Shown here: piece by piece, positions 14,975 through 29,200 of the stretch
Layout: every line of letters begins with the position of its first letter
Numbering within the stretch: position 1 is the first letter of the stretch
Assembly: GCF_001522545.3 (NCBI RefSeq)
Contig: NC_031768.1
Location: forward strand, 7,067,555-7,131,554
Length of the DNA stretch: 64,000 bases
Direction of reading: 5' to 3'
Origin: Parus major
Lineage: Eukaryota; Chordata; Aves; Passeriformes; Paridae
Notes under the pieces: generated by a model
What the model was told of the DNA's origin: nothing
What the model saw: the letters and a program-made list of their open reading frames with translations, nothing else
The model's database searches: none
Position numbers and translations under genes: made by a program

Positions 14975-15445
14975 TCAGGAGCAGTGACTTCCTTGTGTGT
15001 GACATTATTGTGCCCACATCTGAACTCTCGTGCCCAGCTTGGGGCTCCACAGTCTGAGGGATGCCACAGAACTGGAAAAGTCCCTGCAAAGGATAAGATA
15101 ATCAGGTCCCTGCAGAAGGTGATGAGCAAGGAGAGGTTGAAGAAGTTTGTTTAGTGTGGTAAAGAGGAGGCTGAGGAGGTGTTATATAATGTGTTCTTTA
15201 ACTACTTGAACAGCTACAAAAATGTCAGAGCCGGGCTGTCCTCGAGTGGAAGCTACTGAACCACAGAGAAATGGCCAGGAATTGTTGTTTGGAAGGCTCA
15301 GGTTCAGGTTGGACGTGGTTTTCAAGAGTTTTCTCGATAAAATCACACCAATCCTGACCCAGTGTGTGCAGTAATCTCACCCTGAGTGGGGGTTGGAGCC
15401 AATGTCCATCACAGGTCATTTCCTACCAGCTTTTCTGTGACCTAA
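14975..15445 (+). mobile_element. CR1 LINE, diverged 3' part
   Basis: The order of motifs follows CR1: gtgcccagcttggggctcca, then aaggagaggttgaagaa, ggaaggctcaggttcaggttgga, and a tail with gggttggagccaatg and atttcctacc. Substitution is heavy and the 5' boundary is uncertain. Confidence 0.7.
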
Positions 15446-16505
15446 TGGAAACAGGAGGAAGGCACCATTATAGGTTTCATTTCATTTAAGGTACAAAATA
15501 TGAGGATATTTCAGAGTGTGAAAAGCTCTGGAGAGCAGCTTGACTTTGCTTTTGAGTTACCATTTTAATCCTATGAGAAGCCATAATCCCAGTATTTAGT
15601 GACTGTGGTGTTGGAGGTATAGCTATTAAGATTCATCTACTGTGTGTGCCTCAGTAGTGAAGAGTTTGAGCCATCTTTTTATAGACCACAAAAATCACAT
15701 GGCATTAGTGACACCTCTGGTCATAAGAAAATGCACAAATGTGGAATTTTGAAAAGAAACTCTCAAAGGTTTTGATAGCTGACTGTCATGGAGTTTATGT
15801 TGCTGGTACTTTAAATACCACTATGGTTTCTGTGTTTGCTGTACAAACAATAAAGCAAGTAAAGTGGGTAAAGAGGCAGGAAGAATCTGAATTAACCTTG
15901 TACCTGTGGTAATATAAAATCAAATATAAAAATAATGCTTTTTAGGATTTTTTTTTGTTTGTTTTAATTTTTTTTTAAGACTGTGTCATGATGGGAGGGA
16001 CCTGTAGCAGTTTGTGCCTCTAAGAAGGACTTGAACATTGATACTTGAAGTCACTTTTGATGTTTGTAATTTCAAGAGTCTGCCTTTCTGGGGAATAACA
16101 TTGTTCCTATCTCATCTCTCCTCCTTTCACAGAGGAGTAGAACTGGCCCTGTTTTGGTCCAGGGAATGTCACCTGAGCCCTTTTTTGCTTGTTTTAACTT
16201 AATGAAGGATTTGAGGTTTCTTTGTTTTTCTGGAGAAGGTGTTGGCTGGTTCAGTTATAAACATAGTTCTACTCCTTTCTATGAGGAGTACAAATTTCAT
16301 AAATGTCTAACATTTATAGCTCTCCTGTAACTTTCATAAACAAAGTGTCATTAGAACTAAATACTTGTATGTGGAAATGTAACATAAAAGGTGGAAGCAG
16401 GCTTTCACCCCAGCAGACTTTTCTGTAAGTGTGGCAGCATGTTAACCATATAACAGAGCCAGTGGATCACAGGCATGCATTTCACATTTCACCTTTATTT
16501 TTTTA

Positions 16506-16536
16506 CCCAGTGTAAAATACAGCATTTTACACTGGG
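16506..16536. repeat. 13-bp perfect inverted repeat (hairpin)
   Basis: Arms CCCAGTGTAAAAT (16506-16518) and ATTTTACACTGGG (16524-16536) flank the loop ACAGC. T-rich tracts lie on both sides. Confidence 0.92.
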
Positions 16537-17714
16537 GTGGTTTTTTTGTTGGGGTATTTTTTTTAGGATTTCCTGGCATGTGCCCTGATACAGGCTTCCA
16601 GGAATGGGATACTAAGTGTCACTGACCAAATTATCATTGTTTCAACCTCATTTGGAGTCATTCATACAAATTTGATTCATCTCAGGAAGCAAATATGATG
16701 TTCTGTAGGGAAATACAGGCTATTATGCAGATCAAAAGCAAAGAGTTATAGAGATCAACTATATGGTATTACTTTACTTCAAGAACATAAAATTTCTGGA
16801 AATATTGATGCAAGCATATTAAGAGCAGTGTTCATTAAACATTTTTCTTTTCCATCTTCAGCAGGGAAAGCATAGCTTGGGAATTTATTACACCCACTTT
16901 AAAGCATAAAAGGATATTTACCTAATATTTTTATGCACTGTTGCTTAAGTAGAAGGAAAATCATTAAGTTTTTATGTGTTGCAAGCAATTGGTTCTTTAT
17001 TCCTTCTAATCTGTCTCCAAAACAAGGACAGCTTTGTTTGCTGTGTGACTTCAGTCCCTTGCCTTTAACATTTAAACAAAACCTGATTTTGCTGGGTTTA
17101 GTGCAGCACTGAGCACACAATGGCTCTGCAGGAGTGCACCTCTTCCTCCCTCTCTTTTAGTCTTTACTGCTTGGCTGCGTGCTGGCTCTGACAGCTTTGT
17201 TCTTCTGCTCTTGGTTTCACTGTGATGCCAACATTGTGAAAAATGACTGTTGTGTCCAATGATTGAAACCACTGTGGACTTGTTGCCAGATCTTTATGAA
17301 ACATTATCATGAAGCTCCTTTTTGAGAAAGGTGTCATGCAGCTGAGCAGCAAGTGCAGACAACATTTCCCAACTTTCTAAATGAAAATGGTGCACTTTAC
17401 AGGTTTCAAAATGCAATTACATCAAGTGTATTTAACTGCTGTTTTAATAAATATTCATTCTAAGAATAACATATTAGAGGGCTAATTAAAAAATTGCTGT
17501 ATCTTGGAATTCTTAGAACACATATCATAATGGAAATGATTATGTAATTAGCACTAAACAGAATTTATGCAGCAGATAATAGATAATTTAACTGTTACTT
17601 TAGTTACATAACTGAGTATTCAGTTGGCCTCATTTGGGGTTTTTAAAGTAATCATAATTGACTGAAAAGTGCTCCTATAGTAACATCTCTGTAATCCTTT
17701 TTCTCACTTTATAT

Positions 17715-17902
17715 GAGAGGCACCAGAACAGGTTACCTGGGGAAATTTTGGATGCCTCATCTCTAGAAGTGTGTTTAAGGCCAGGTTGGATGGAGCTTTG
17801 AGCAACCTGGTCTAGTGGGAGGTGTCCCTGCCCATGGCAGGAGGTTTGGAGCTACCTGGTCTTTAAGATCCATTCCAACCCAAACTATCATATGACTCTA
17901 TA
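17715..17902 (+). mobile_element. CR1 LINE 3' end
   Basis: Close to the CR1 3' consensus: accagaacaggttacctggg, aggccaggttggatgga, ctttgagcaacctggtctag, tgtccctgcccatggcagg, and the tail ttccaacccaaactatca. About 190 bp remain. Confidence 0.92.
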
Positions 17903-18999
17903 TCACACTTCCATCTATGTGAAATATGAAAATATATTCACATTTGTGATCAAAAGCATAGGAGCCAATAATATTAATTAAGAATAAAACGATAATGCCA
18001 ATAAATATTATTATGAAAATTTCCTTTAAATTTTATGTCATTTAACTCAGCGAAATAAGGTTTGTCACTTAGAAGTTAATTCCTCTGTATACGTACAATA
18101 TAGGGCTTAGGGATCATTTGATTAAAGTCTTTATTGAGGTAACTAGTGAATCTATTTGGGTAGTGTAAAACATTGAACCATTTTTCATGGAAATAAACGT
18201 AATTTATGCCTGTTTTGGTAATTTCAAGTGTTACAGGATATTTGCTAATTCAGGAAAATTTCAGTGAAGACTTGTGTTTATACATCACCTCATCTGGACA
18301 AAAACTGACTGGTCCTTGAAATCTGTTGTTTGAATCCCATCTGTTCCCAGGAGTTTACAACATTTAGAATGCAAGTTTCACTGAAAACTAAACTTTAAAA
18401 TACTTTAACTTCTTAGTAGATTTGGCAAAAACATTTTCAGATAGTGCTTGTGATCCAGCATGAATCACAGAAGTGAAAAGGTATGCTGCAGTTAATACTA
18501 CTTATTCCAAACAGGATGATGCCGTGGGTGTACTGAGTACCGTACAAAAGTGTTGGAGGTGGCTGTCCTAGGTCTGTTTCGTGGGGGTTTTGCCAGTGGT
18601 AAATCTGTCACTGAAATGCTCGTGCCAGTCAGCTACAGGTGCATCCTCAGTCCGTCACTCTGGATGTGATTCTGCTCTGCAAATCGTATCTCCCAAACCA
18701 CAGTGTGAAAGATTGGAGTTTAGCAGGATTTAAAGAGCCTAATCTTTGCTCTACCCAGAAATAAAATATCACAGACACACTTCACTATTACTGAAAAAAA
18801 TACTTTAAAATCTCATACTATTTCAGCCTTGTCTGTCCCTTTACTGAATATTTAGTTGGATGCATAGGGCTTTTAAGAGTACAATAACTTATGTATTTGC
18901 ATTTAGTATTTTAATATGTGTAGTATACAGTAAGAGATGTCTAAGAATTCTGTGTTGTGTCAGTCCAAAACAGGCCTGAAGCACCTGAGGAGAATGAAT

Positions 19000-19778
19000 T
19001 GTTAAAATGTATTCACACAGATACGTACCCAGAAGTGCTGATGGAGCATAGAGATATCACTGAGGGGACATTCAGGATAATCTTTGAATGAACAAGGTGG
19101 CTGGGAGAGATGTCTAAGGACTGGAGGAGAGCAAATGACTCTCCTGTGCTGGTCCTGGCAGGCACCAAGGTGAACACGAGCCAGCCGTGAGCCCTCGTGG
19201 TCAGGAGGAGCCCGTGGTATCCTGGGCTCCCTTAGCCCAGGCGTTGGCAGAGCTGGAGGGAGATGGTCCTGGCCCTCTCCTCAGCACTCCTGAGGCCACA
19301 CCTGGACTGCTGGCTCCAGTTCTGGGATCCCCAGTGCTGGAGGAACATGGAGGTGACAGACAGAGCCCAGCAAAGGGCTGGCACTAGGGTGGAGGGACTG
19401 GAATATCTCTTCTGTGAGGGCTGTTTAAGCCTGGAGGAGGAAAGGTTCAGGAGGGATTTGTGGATGTTTACAAATTCATGGAGAATACTACAAAGAGAAC
19501 AGGGCCAGGCTCTTCTCAGTGGTGCCCAGTGACAGGACCAGAGGCAGTGGCACAAACTGAAACACAGAAGGTTCTGGGTCAGCACCAAGAAACATTTTTT
19601 TAACTGAGAGTGACCAAGCACTGGCACAGGTTGGCCAAGAGGGTTGTGGATTGTTGGAGATACTCGAAAGTTACCTGGACAGAGTCCTGGGCAATGGGAT
19701 CTTGGTGGCCCTGCTTGAGCAGAGGGGTTGGACCAGATCCCCTCCACAGGTCCCTTCAGCCATTCTGTGATTCCACAC
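19000..19778 (+). mobile_element. CR1 LINE with internal deletion
   Basis: The 5' part (about 19060-19146) resembles the reverse-transcriptase region of CR1 ORF2 (ggactggaggagagcaaatg). From about 19219 the sequence jumps to the end of ORF2: RPHLDCWLQFWDPQCWRNME encoded at about 19289-19350, and cttctcagtggtgcccagtg near 19510. The 3' tail reads ggttggaccagatcccct followed by ccattctgtgattcc. The locally high GC comes from this insertion. It is a dead copy with no intact frame. Confidence 0.9.
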
Positions 19779-22700
19779 AGGCAGCTTCATAACTTCCTGA
19801 AGGGCTGGTGGCTCTCCTGTGAGGACCTGGCAGCAGCTGAGCAGGGTGGAATTTGGGCTCTCCCCTGCTCTACATGCCATTGATTCTCTGTGCTCCTTCG
19901 TGGGTGCACAGATGAGGTTTTATCACATAACCTAATGTTTTTCTTCTCTAAAACCCTGGTTTGATTATAACATCCTTTTTGCTTGGCAAAACAAAATGTT
20001 TGAGACAGAATTTAAGTAAAGCAAATTTGTTTGAAAAATAAATTTAGGTTGGAGGGGTAAGGGAAGATATTCCTGCTCCAGCTGTCCTAGAGCAGTAAGC
20101 AATGCCTGGAGCTTTTAACAGTATAATAAGCCAGATGACAAAGATGTGTTTCTTCACCCTCTTGGAAAAGCAAAGTCATAATTAAATGTATTTTTAAAAG
20201 TCTGGAAGTACGTTTTTAAAAAGATTTATTTTATAAAATTTATTTCATAAATTCTCAAGTCTTTATTATCAAACATAGTTGTCTTTAATTCCTGCAGAAC
20301 TCATGAGGTATGTCCAACTCCTGTTCTGAAAAATTAAAATGCTTTCCAAAACACTTCTGTCTCTGTACACACTCTGTACTCGTCTAACAAATCCTGATTT
20401 TTGCCAATAGTCCAGAAATAGGAGAAATAGAAAGAAAATAGTCCAGGAATAGGCTCTAGCTGTGCTTTCTGAAATTCAGTTACAAACACAGGGAAGATAA
20501 TAAGAATGAGCTGTATTTTCAAATATTTTCTATTTGAATGCTAGCGTGTATTCTGTTCTGGTTTGTGCAATCAACAAAATTCAAAATTAATTGCAGCTGA
20601 GCTGCTGTTTCTCCTAATTCACTGATCCAAAGAGAACAATTTTTGACTCTTAAATGCTGGGGTTTGTTCTTTTGTGAATCTAAAAATATATGTCACCGTG
20701 GTATGATAAATAATGATCCTTGTGCAATAGCACTGTTAGAATGGCAATTCTGTGTCCTGCCATAGCAGTAGGACATGGGTAAAACCCATCTTTGGGTTGT
20801 GTGGTTTTGGTTGGGACAGTTTGAATCCATGGCAAATCTTGCCTAAAATATTTATTTTGTTTATTTTATAAAAGCAAGATTCATGGTTTGTGATCCACAG
20901 ATTCCTATTCTTTTGTAGTGTCCAGAGTTTTCTGCTAAGTTTGGTAGGTACATCAGTCATGGGCAATTTCCCCATCAGTCAGCTCCAGACATTCCTCTTG
21001 GAGCTTTTCTGCATGTACTGGTGTTTTAATGGGGTTGGAGATGAACGTGGTTTTTGAGCTATAGTCAGTGGAAATTTGCAAAACTAAAGATGTGTTAACA
21101 AATCTTAATGGACCCTCTAAATAACCAGTTGGAATGAGAATTACAGAGTTCAAAATGGGGGTATATTTTTGATCTGTAGTGCATATATGTCGGTATATTC
21201 ATAATAAAATGAACACACATAGCATAATCCTCCTCCTATGATCTAGCTGGTCTTCCAGCTGAAAAATTAAGCATGGAAACAAGAGTGAAGCTGAAGACCA
21301 GTGACAAACTGCCACAATCTGTACTGCAGTTGTAGAAACTGCACACTGACCTCCATGGAAATTTTCATTCTAACATCTGCATCAGCAAATACTTATGAGT
21401 AATAACATGAAATATGTAGAAGCTGAGAGGTCTCCACAGTATGTCATTATGTGGGAGAGTGTTTAGTCCAGTTGTACATAGTGCTAAGCCATGGCTATTT
21501 CCCAGGGTAAGAGCTGCTTCAGAAGGGGAAAAAATGGATGTGTAATCTTTTTGGGTAAGGAAAATCTTTGAGAAAAGACAAATATCAAAGGAAACAATTA
21601 GGTCTACTTGATATGAAGGCAGATGGAAATACTTGTGTTTGGAAGCTGTCTTGCAAAAATATATCTTGGTTAACATACACAGAATACTGAAGCTTTTTAG
21701 CTGCTCAGTCAAGAGAAGCATGAAAATTTAAGTAAGTCTAAGACCTGAAAGTCCTGAGGAGATCTATGAACTTGTTTCTTCAAGACTTTCTACATTTTAT
21801 CTGCTGTTCTAGTTCTACCATCTCTACCATCAGTTTTCTTCCAGTATATTACTTGTTTTAATGACTGAAAGAAGCTAAGGTACAAGCAATAAATTTTTGT
21901 CTATATAGTTACAGTTTTTCAGTAAAAATCCAAAAACTTAATAAATGCTTAAATGAACATACTTTATGTTAATTAAATTTTATCTTTAATACTGCATTGA
22001 ATATTCTTCTAGTTCTGTGTTTTAAAACTACTACATGTATAAGTAGTAACTTAGCAGAGACCTGTGTTAACCATCTCTGTGTGTTACAGCTCTGTGTTAC
22101 TGAGCACTTCGTGGCATGGCATTTTCCAGCTATAAGCCATTTATTTTAATGATGACATTTATCAGGGACAGTCTACTCAAACTTAATATATTGTATCTGT
22201 TTGATTTCCTAACATGAATCCAACCAACAAATACACACAGTGACAGTGAGTAAATTGGCAATGTAAGTAAAATCACTGTGATCTATGGTTGGTTTACTTA
22301 AAATCTATGACAGACTTTCATGGGAGGTTGTTTCTTAAGATCACTTCATATGAGTAAGATTTATGGTGTGTTTCTTGGCTGGGGGAGAGGGTTATCCTAT
22401 GCATTTCTTTTGCCTAAAATATTCAGTGGTCAATTTTTTTTTCTATCCTTGGAAGTTGCTGTGGAAGGAAAAGCCCAATTGCAAGAGACTGTTTCTAAAA
22501 AGTAATGTTCTGTTGTTTCAGAGTGTCGTAGCATTTTTTAAGGCAATTAAATGGGAACTTAATTTTAATACATTAAATAACTAAATTATTTTACAGACAC
22601 ATTTGAAGTTCCACTGAAAGGTCCTAGCAGAGCCAGCAGTATAAACCCCAAGCTTCTTGATTTCCTTTAGAAGACTAACTAAATAAAGTTAGATTTTAAA

Positions 22701-23001
22701 ATAGTTTTATCTACTGTGACAGAACCAGTTATTGTAGATTTCTTAACGTCTGTCACTTTTAACATTGCCTGTGATAAAGTGACAATTTACAGTTGCAGGT
22801 CTTACTGAAAATATTGCCTTAGTTTATAACATTATGAGTAGTGAGAATGACTTATGCAATACTACTTTGCCTGAACAAAGTAGATTTTTATTTTTCCTTT
22901 GCCAAATCAAATCAGGATTTGAATCAAAGTTGCCACCACAAAAATGTTGCTTACAATATGTACACATCACACATCTGTTTTCAGGTCTGTACAGATTTTG
23001 T

Positions 23002-23037
23002 TCATTTTACAATGATGTTTGATCATTTTACAATGAT
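23002..23037. repeat. 15-bp perfect direct duplication
   Basis: The motif tcattttacaatgat occurs at 23002-23016 and again at 23023-23037, an offset of 21 bp. Confidence 0.9.
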
Positions 23038-23185
23038 CTGTTTATCATTGCTGTATCCTTTTGTGTCCTCATCATTGTCTTTGAAAAGCTGTACCAAACT
23101 GGAGCCTGTGTTTCCAGAACAGGGCTGGACAAGTGGGGCTGACAGAACAGTTTGCAAAGAAACTTTTCATCTCTGATGTTTTAGT

Positions 23186-23208
23186 TCTACAAGAACCAGT
23201 CTTGTAGA
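23186..23208. repeat. 9-bp perfect inverted repeat (hairpin)
   Basis: Arms TCTACAAGA (23186-23194) and TCTTGTAGA (23200-23208) flank the loop ACCAG. Confidence 0.88.
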
Positions 23209-26200
23209 TTGGGCACCCACCATCTCCACCTCTTAATAGCTCATTTGATTGAGGGGAAAACCAGTAAAGGAACTGGGATGGCCTGGAAATGTAGAATGGT
23301 AACATCTAGGACTATTAGATGCCACCATCTGTGCAGTGTGTGGGTGAGTATCACTGCTTTGCATCTCCTCCCCTTTCCCCCTCAGGAAGACTGAACAGCT
23401 CCTGGCTGCTGAAGGGGGATGGAAAGCCCTATTTCTTCTTTGCAGCTTCATTACTCTGCCTCCTGTGGCTTCGTTTGCATTTGCTTTGGTACTTTTTATA
23501 CCTTTTGGCTTATTTGTTTTAACTCAAGTTGGGGAAAAAAGGGAGTAGAGGACTTGCACCCTAAGTCCCCAAGTCTTTACTGTCTTGTTGATTGGCTTGC
23601 TTCCTTTTTTAAATGCACCTTATTTAGAAACCTGTTAGGATTGAAGAGGAATTATCCTGTTGAGGGGAAAGCACAAACAGACAGAGTTCGAGTTTATTCC
23701 ATTGAGAATTTTGATATTCCCTTTAGGGGAAGATAGTTCTGTGTGCTGTGTGTTATTGTGGAGTCTGAGATAAACTGGTGTGAGAGGGTCAGAAAATAGA
23801 AGAGATTTTCCCTTCTTCTGCCAGTGACTGTTTAAAACAGAAATGCAGTCTGAGGTTGGAGTAGGAACTATAGGACCATGTATTGTAAATAGCCATGGCT
23901 GATACCTCAGTTCTTTCCTAAATAGCTCATAGGCATTGTTCTGGGATGGTTTTTTTTTGCTTTAAACTACAAACACCCCAGCTGGAGAAAGTGCTTGGAC
24001 AAGGTAACACAATGGAGAGAGAGAGGAGAAAGCCTCAAATCTTATCAAAGCTGCAATGGCAGCTTATCTGTGTTCCTGTCTACTTGGTAAGACTGGTCAG
24101 CAAATAAATACCAATTCAAGATTAGAAAATATGCACTTCATTCAAGAAATGGTCTGGACTACCAGGCTTTTTGCCACCAATTTCCTTGTTTTGGTCATGT
24201 TCCGTTTAGTTGGTGTGGTCTGTCTGTAGCATTAACTCCTCTTACTCTGCATTACTGAAGGTACTTATTCAGCTCCTTTTGTACCATCATCCCCTCTTTC
24301 CCCCATCACATACCCAAATGAAGAGTTTACTAATTTGGGGGGAATTGCAATCAATTTAATTAATTGTCACTTAAAAGACTTAATTACTGATTCTGGTATT
24401 GAAGCAAACACATTCAAGTTTAGGCAGAGCATCTCTTGTCTCCCTCGGTCTCCATCCCACACGTTGGCTTTTTCACTCCTGTATGAGGATTTGGTCATTT
24501 GTTGATACAGGGCAGTGCTTTGTTCATTGCTTATCCCTCTGTGTTTTATAACACAAGAGAATCTTCTGCCTTGGCTCTGTTGTATTTAGTAACTACTGAG
24601 GAATTATGGGCTGTAACAGTCAGAGCAATTCACAGCTTCGGGGCATGTTAATCTGTGTTGCAAATGCTGGTCTGAGGACTGAGGGCACTTACATGTGCCA
24701 AGAGCTTTGGAGGAAAGTAATATTTTAATATCTATTCTGGGGGGTTTATTTTCTTTTTATAAAAATAATTTACATTTTGAAGTCTTTTTCTGTCTTCAGT
24801 GTAGAAATAACTACTGGAAGAAAAATTGGTTTCTTCAATGTTATCAACCCAGATGGGGAGAGAAGGTCTCTTTATAAAATTGTGTCTCTTCTGGGTTAGT
24901 ATTTAGAAATGTTATGTTGTAGAACAGAGCTTAAAGCTGGTCATGCTGTGGTGTGACAGTTTGTTTGCTGATTGGAAGGCAGATTCATATCCTGAATCAA
25001 ATCTCTATCCTCATGTGGCATTTCAGTAATTTGATTCCCCCTTGTTCTCAGGACTACACTTCACTGTGATCTTTGCCTCTTGCAAACTGATTGCTGGATT
25101 TGCACAAGAGAACTCGCTCCTGTGAAGAATGGTGTGTCAGGTGAAGAGGATTCTGCAATCCTTTGTTTTGCAGAATTTGTGATTTATCTTCTGAATAACA
25201 AGCCTTGGACCTTCTGTACCTGTACATGCTTTGTTGCCTCAGTTTGAATTTGTGTTTGTGATTGTGCTGGTTTGTCTACTGGCCCAAAACAGATATCAGT
25301 TACAATTGGTCTGGTTCTGAGGTAACAAGTAGGAACTGATAAATGTGGAGTTACTGGCTTTGCTGAGATAAGGCTGATTTCAGCATTTGCTTCATACATC
25401 TTCAAAGACTCTGCCCTCCTTTATCAGTCAGTACAAAACATCTTAGTTTTGCATCACCCCTCTCTTGTTCCACTTCTGTTTTGTTGGTTCTGGGTGCACA
25501 GTTGTGCACATGTGCATAGTTTTGTTTTCCCCTTGTTGTAATTAATGAGGAGAGGATAAGAGTTCCTTACCTCACCAAGTGAACCAGATTCTGGCTTTGT
25601 GTTCTGCAGATTGAACTTTCCACTGCAGTTGTCTGAGATTGTGACAGCTTAAGGAGTCTTGTTCCTTTCTTAGTTGGATGGAGCCTGTCTGGCAGCAGTC
25701 TTTGCTGTGTTAGTAGTAAGTTAATTGATGTCACTTACATTTGCACAGAGGAAAAGTTGAATTGACTGAGGAAGAGCCCAATTCCTAACAGGATTTAGTG
25801 GTTTTAAGGACAGCAGTGATGTAACACTGATTTTCTTTGCAATGTGGTATGTGTTATTTGTTTGTGTAAATGGAGATCTTGGTAGCTGTTGGTTCTCTGA
25901 AGTGCTCCGGGAGGGTCAGAGGAGCAGTTTTGTCTGTTCCTAAATTACAGAGGTGTAAATTGTCATTTTTGTCTGGTCTGGAGGCTTTTACACAAAGGCT
26001 GACCCAGAAGAGTGTTCTGAGGTCTGATGGCTGGCTTTGGTGGCATTCTCCCCACCTGATCTGTTTCCAAAAAGGACGGTGTGTTTCAGGGATCAGGACT
26101 CAGGAAAGCTTGTTTAAACAAGCCAGCTCTGTTCTAGGCCTTGCCTGAGCCTCCTGTCTGGGCAGGGCTCTGGTGGATCCTGTTGCAATTCCATGGTTCC

Positions 26201-29200
26201 TTAGACCTTGAAAGATGATAAAGTTTTTACCCTTTCATCTGATACGATCCTGATGCATTATTTCAGTGTCCAAGTCCACTCTCCAGCAGATTTTACCCAT
26301 TCAAAGAGTGATCAAACTTCAACTCAAAGATCAATTATTGCTGAAAGTTTTGTAACTTGTAGTATCAGGTGAATACACTGAACATGTGTTATAATAGTGA
26401 GGAAAATCTGTATATTAGAAAAAGAAGATAATTATTTAACTTTCAAACTTAAAAAATTGACTCTTGTAAATTTTCTTACGTGGTTGGGTGATTTTTGTGC
26501 TTGCTAATTATAATATGTGTATATAATAGATTTGTATCTCAAAAGTGTTTTCCAAACGAGTCATGAATCAGATTTCACGACTACCAGCAGGCTACTGGTT
26601 TTGTGTAATTTTTATCATGTGAATCTTATTAGTATTAGAAATTTGCAGTTACAAAACAACAGAACAAAGAAAGTACTCTGTAGAAGAAATGGTTGCTACA
26701 TTTGTGCAATATTTACATTTCTACTTCCGTACAGTTTTCATTAACACCCATTGTAGTTGTCCTCAAAGTTTAATTTGGTACATGTATTTTTGCAAAAAAA
26801 AACTCTTAAAAATTGGTTATGACAGATGTGTTGTTTGTTTTGATTCCGGTATTCATTGCTGACAGCACACAGTTATTTTGTATCCATGATTGTTCTTAAG
26901 TTGGCACAAGTATCACTTGAATAATATTGTTTGTGGTAACAAAAGGTTTAAATGGATTCCAGTTTCATGATTTTCTGTAGCATTTGGGAAAAAAAAGAGG
27001 AAAGCAAATTTAATTTAATAAATTTTCAAGAAGGTAGAAAAGCTCAAAGCTTTAGGCTCAGATTCAATGCTAAAGGCTCAAAGCTGTAAAAAATGTGTTG
27101 AGCTTTAATTATTTTTTCAGCTTAAGAATGCTGTGGTACAATTTAGTCTGTTTTTAAATCCTATTTACCTAGGAATTATGAATAGGCTATCTGAACTAAC
27201 TGTAATATGTAATATTATATATATAAATTGTATTAATTTCTCTGTGCTCTGAGGCCATTTTATTTCCTTATTTAGTTGTTCATGACTGATGATTTATGAA
27301 GCAGGATGATTTAAGCAGCCAAGTCTTAATTCTCCATGGTAAATGGAGACTAAGGTGTACTGTAGCCAATAAGAAAAAACAGGTGCAATAATACAGCTGT
27401 AGTTAGAAAGCATTTGGATGTGCAGAACATGTACATTGTGTTTCTATTATCAGTCAAGGTTTGTGAGCTCTACTGTAGCACCAGTCCAGAACTGACCCTT
27501 TGGAGAGTGTCAGCCCCATTTTCCTGGCATTCCATTTCAGGGGGTGTTCATTGGCATTTCCACAGCTTGTGTTTAGCTGGGCTAATAAATCCTCAAGAAT
27601 CAGGGTTCCTGTGACTTTGAGGTGACCTTACAGGGTGCTCACTCAAGTCCATCATGGTTTATTAATCCAGGTATTGACTGGCAGAGCCTCTTCTGTATCA
27701 TCATGCCCTGAAGCAACAGAACTGCTGTGCATATCCTGCATTTAAGCTCATAAATTCTGCTGGAACCTGAGCTGACTTTTAATTCTGTTGCAGATGCGTA
27801 TACAACCTGCGTAAACAGCTCACGGGTTTGCAAATTTGAGTTTTTATATCAAAGTCTCAGGTGTATAATTCATCTCCTTTCTAGAGTGGAGTGTTACACC
27901 CCTCCCTGCCTTGGTTTCTTGTCTTCTTGCTGGAGCATTCTGGAAAAGAGCAGGTTGTGCAGCCTGAGACACACTGGATAGGTTGCTTCACCGAAAGAGG
28001 TTTGTGAGAGGAGGAGGTCGAGCTCATAAATAGTGTTTGCTTCTTCCCTCAAGAAAGGGCGGGGAGAACACCTTGTCCTTCAGATTATTTTCAGAATTCA
28101 GACAAGGCTGCATTCAGCCTCAGAGTCATGCATTCTTGTGTTAAGAAATAGTTTTAATTTGTGTTGTGCAGACAGGAAAGCTGCTCTGAAAGGTCTGTGG
28201 AATGGGTCAGGGCCCTCTTTAACTCAGATGACTGATGTGTCACGTTTTATATTTCCATGTACCCTATCATGTCAATGATGTTCTTTATCCTTGACAGGCA
28301 TTTAACTTGAGAAGAAAAGAAATGTGGGTTTCTTTTAACAAAAGAACCCTGCTAACACTTTCTTACAGTGCTCTTGCAAATCTATTTTGCAGAGAGGATG
28401 CGGATTACTATCAGTTACTTTACTAATGTGGACTTCTAAAATACAGTTGTGGATATATGTTTCAATAATTTCATATATATGCAAGCTTATTGAACTTTTG
28501 TGCTCTTGCACTTTAGAGTAAGAAAAATGGGCAGAATTTATAAAGGTTTGTTCTTTGTCTAAAGTATTATCATTTCAGATTTGGACACCCATGAAAGAAA
28601 TTTGAACAAATTTGAGTCAAACCTTTTAGCACCTGAGAAACGTTCATTCTGTTTGAAAGGGGTTTATATGCAAGTACTTAAACAATCTTTGCTCTCTCTA
28701 GCAGGAGGAGTAATCCATTATTCACAGCTGGATACTACAAGGCTTTGTATAACCATGTCAGCTCCTCAGAATGCCCTGTGACAGTGAAGGAAGTTGTTGT
28801 TCTTTACAGTGTGATTCTTGCTGTTGGCATCACATGAAAATTCAGAGGCAGTGGGAAACTCTCCCAAAAGTTAGGTAAAAAGCCATGCAAGTGTACTGCT
28901 TGCAAGTCCAACCTCCTACTTTGATACAATTTCCAAGTTCACAGATTTTTTAGTTGATCAAACCGTTTCTAACTCAACTTTCACTAAGCATGAATTTTAG
29001 GTATTTTTTTGCTTATCACCAGATAATAAAGAAGGGAAATCAAATATTATTTGCCTATTGCTTGGGTGAGATTTAAGAAGAAAACTCTTCCTCTGTATTG
29101 GTGAAGAGAAATTGCCCTTTAAATAACATGAAAAGTGTGTGAATATTATGAAAGCAAATATTTCTCTGATGACTTGGACTCAATAGTCAGAGTTGTCACT

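Noticed and set aside
19232..19747. A 171-codon minus-strand open frame
   Set aside because: It is antisense to a CR1 LINE fragment whose sense strand explains the sequence.
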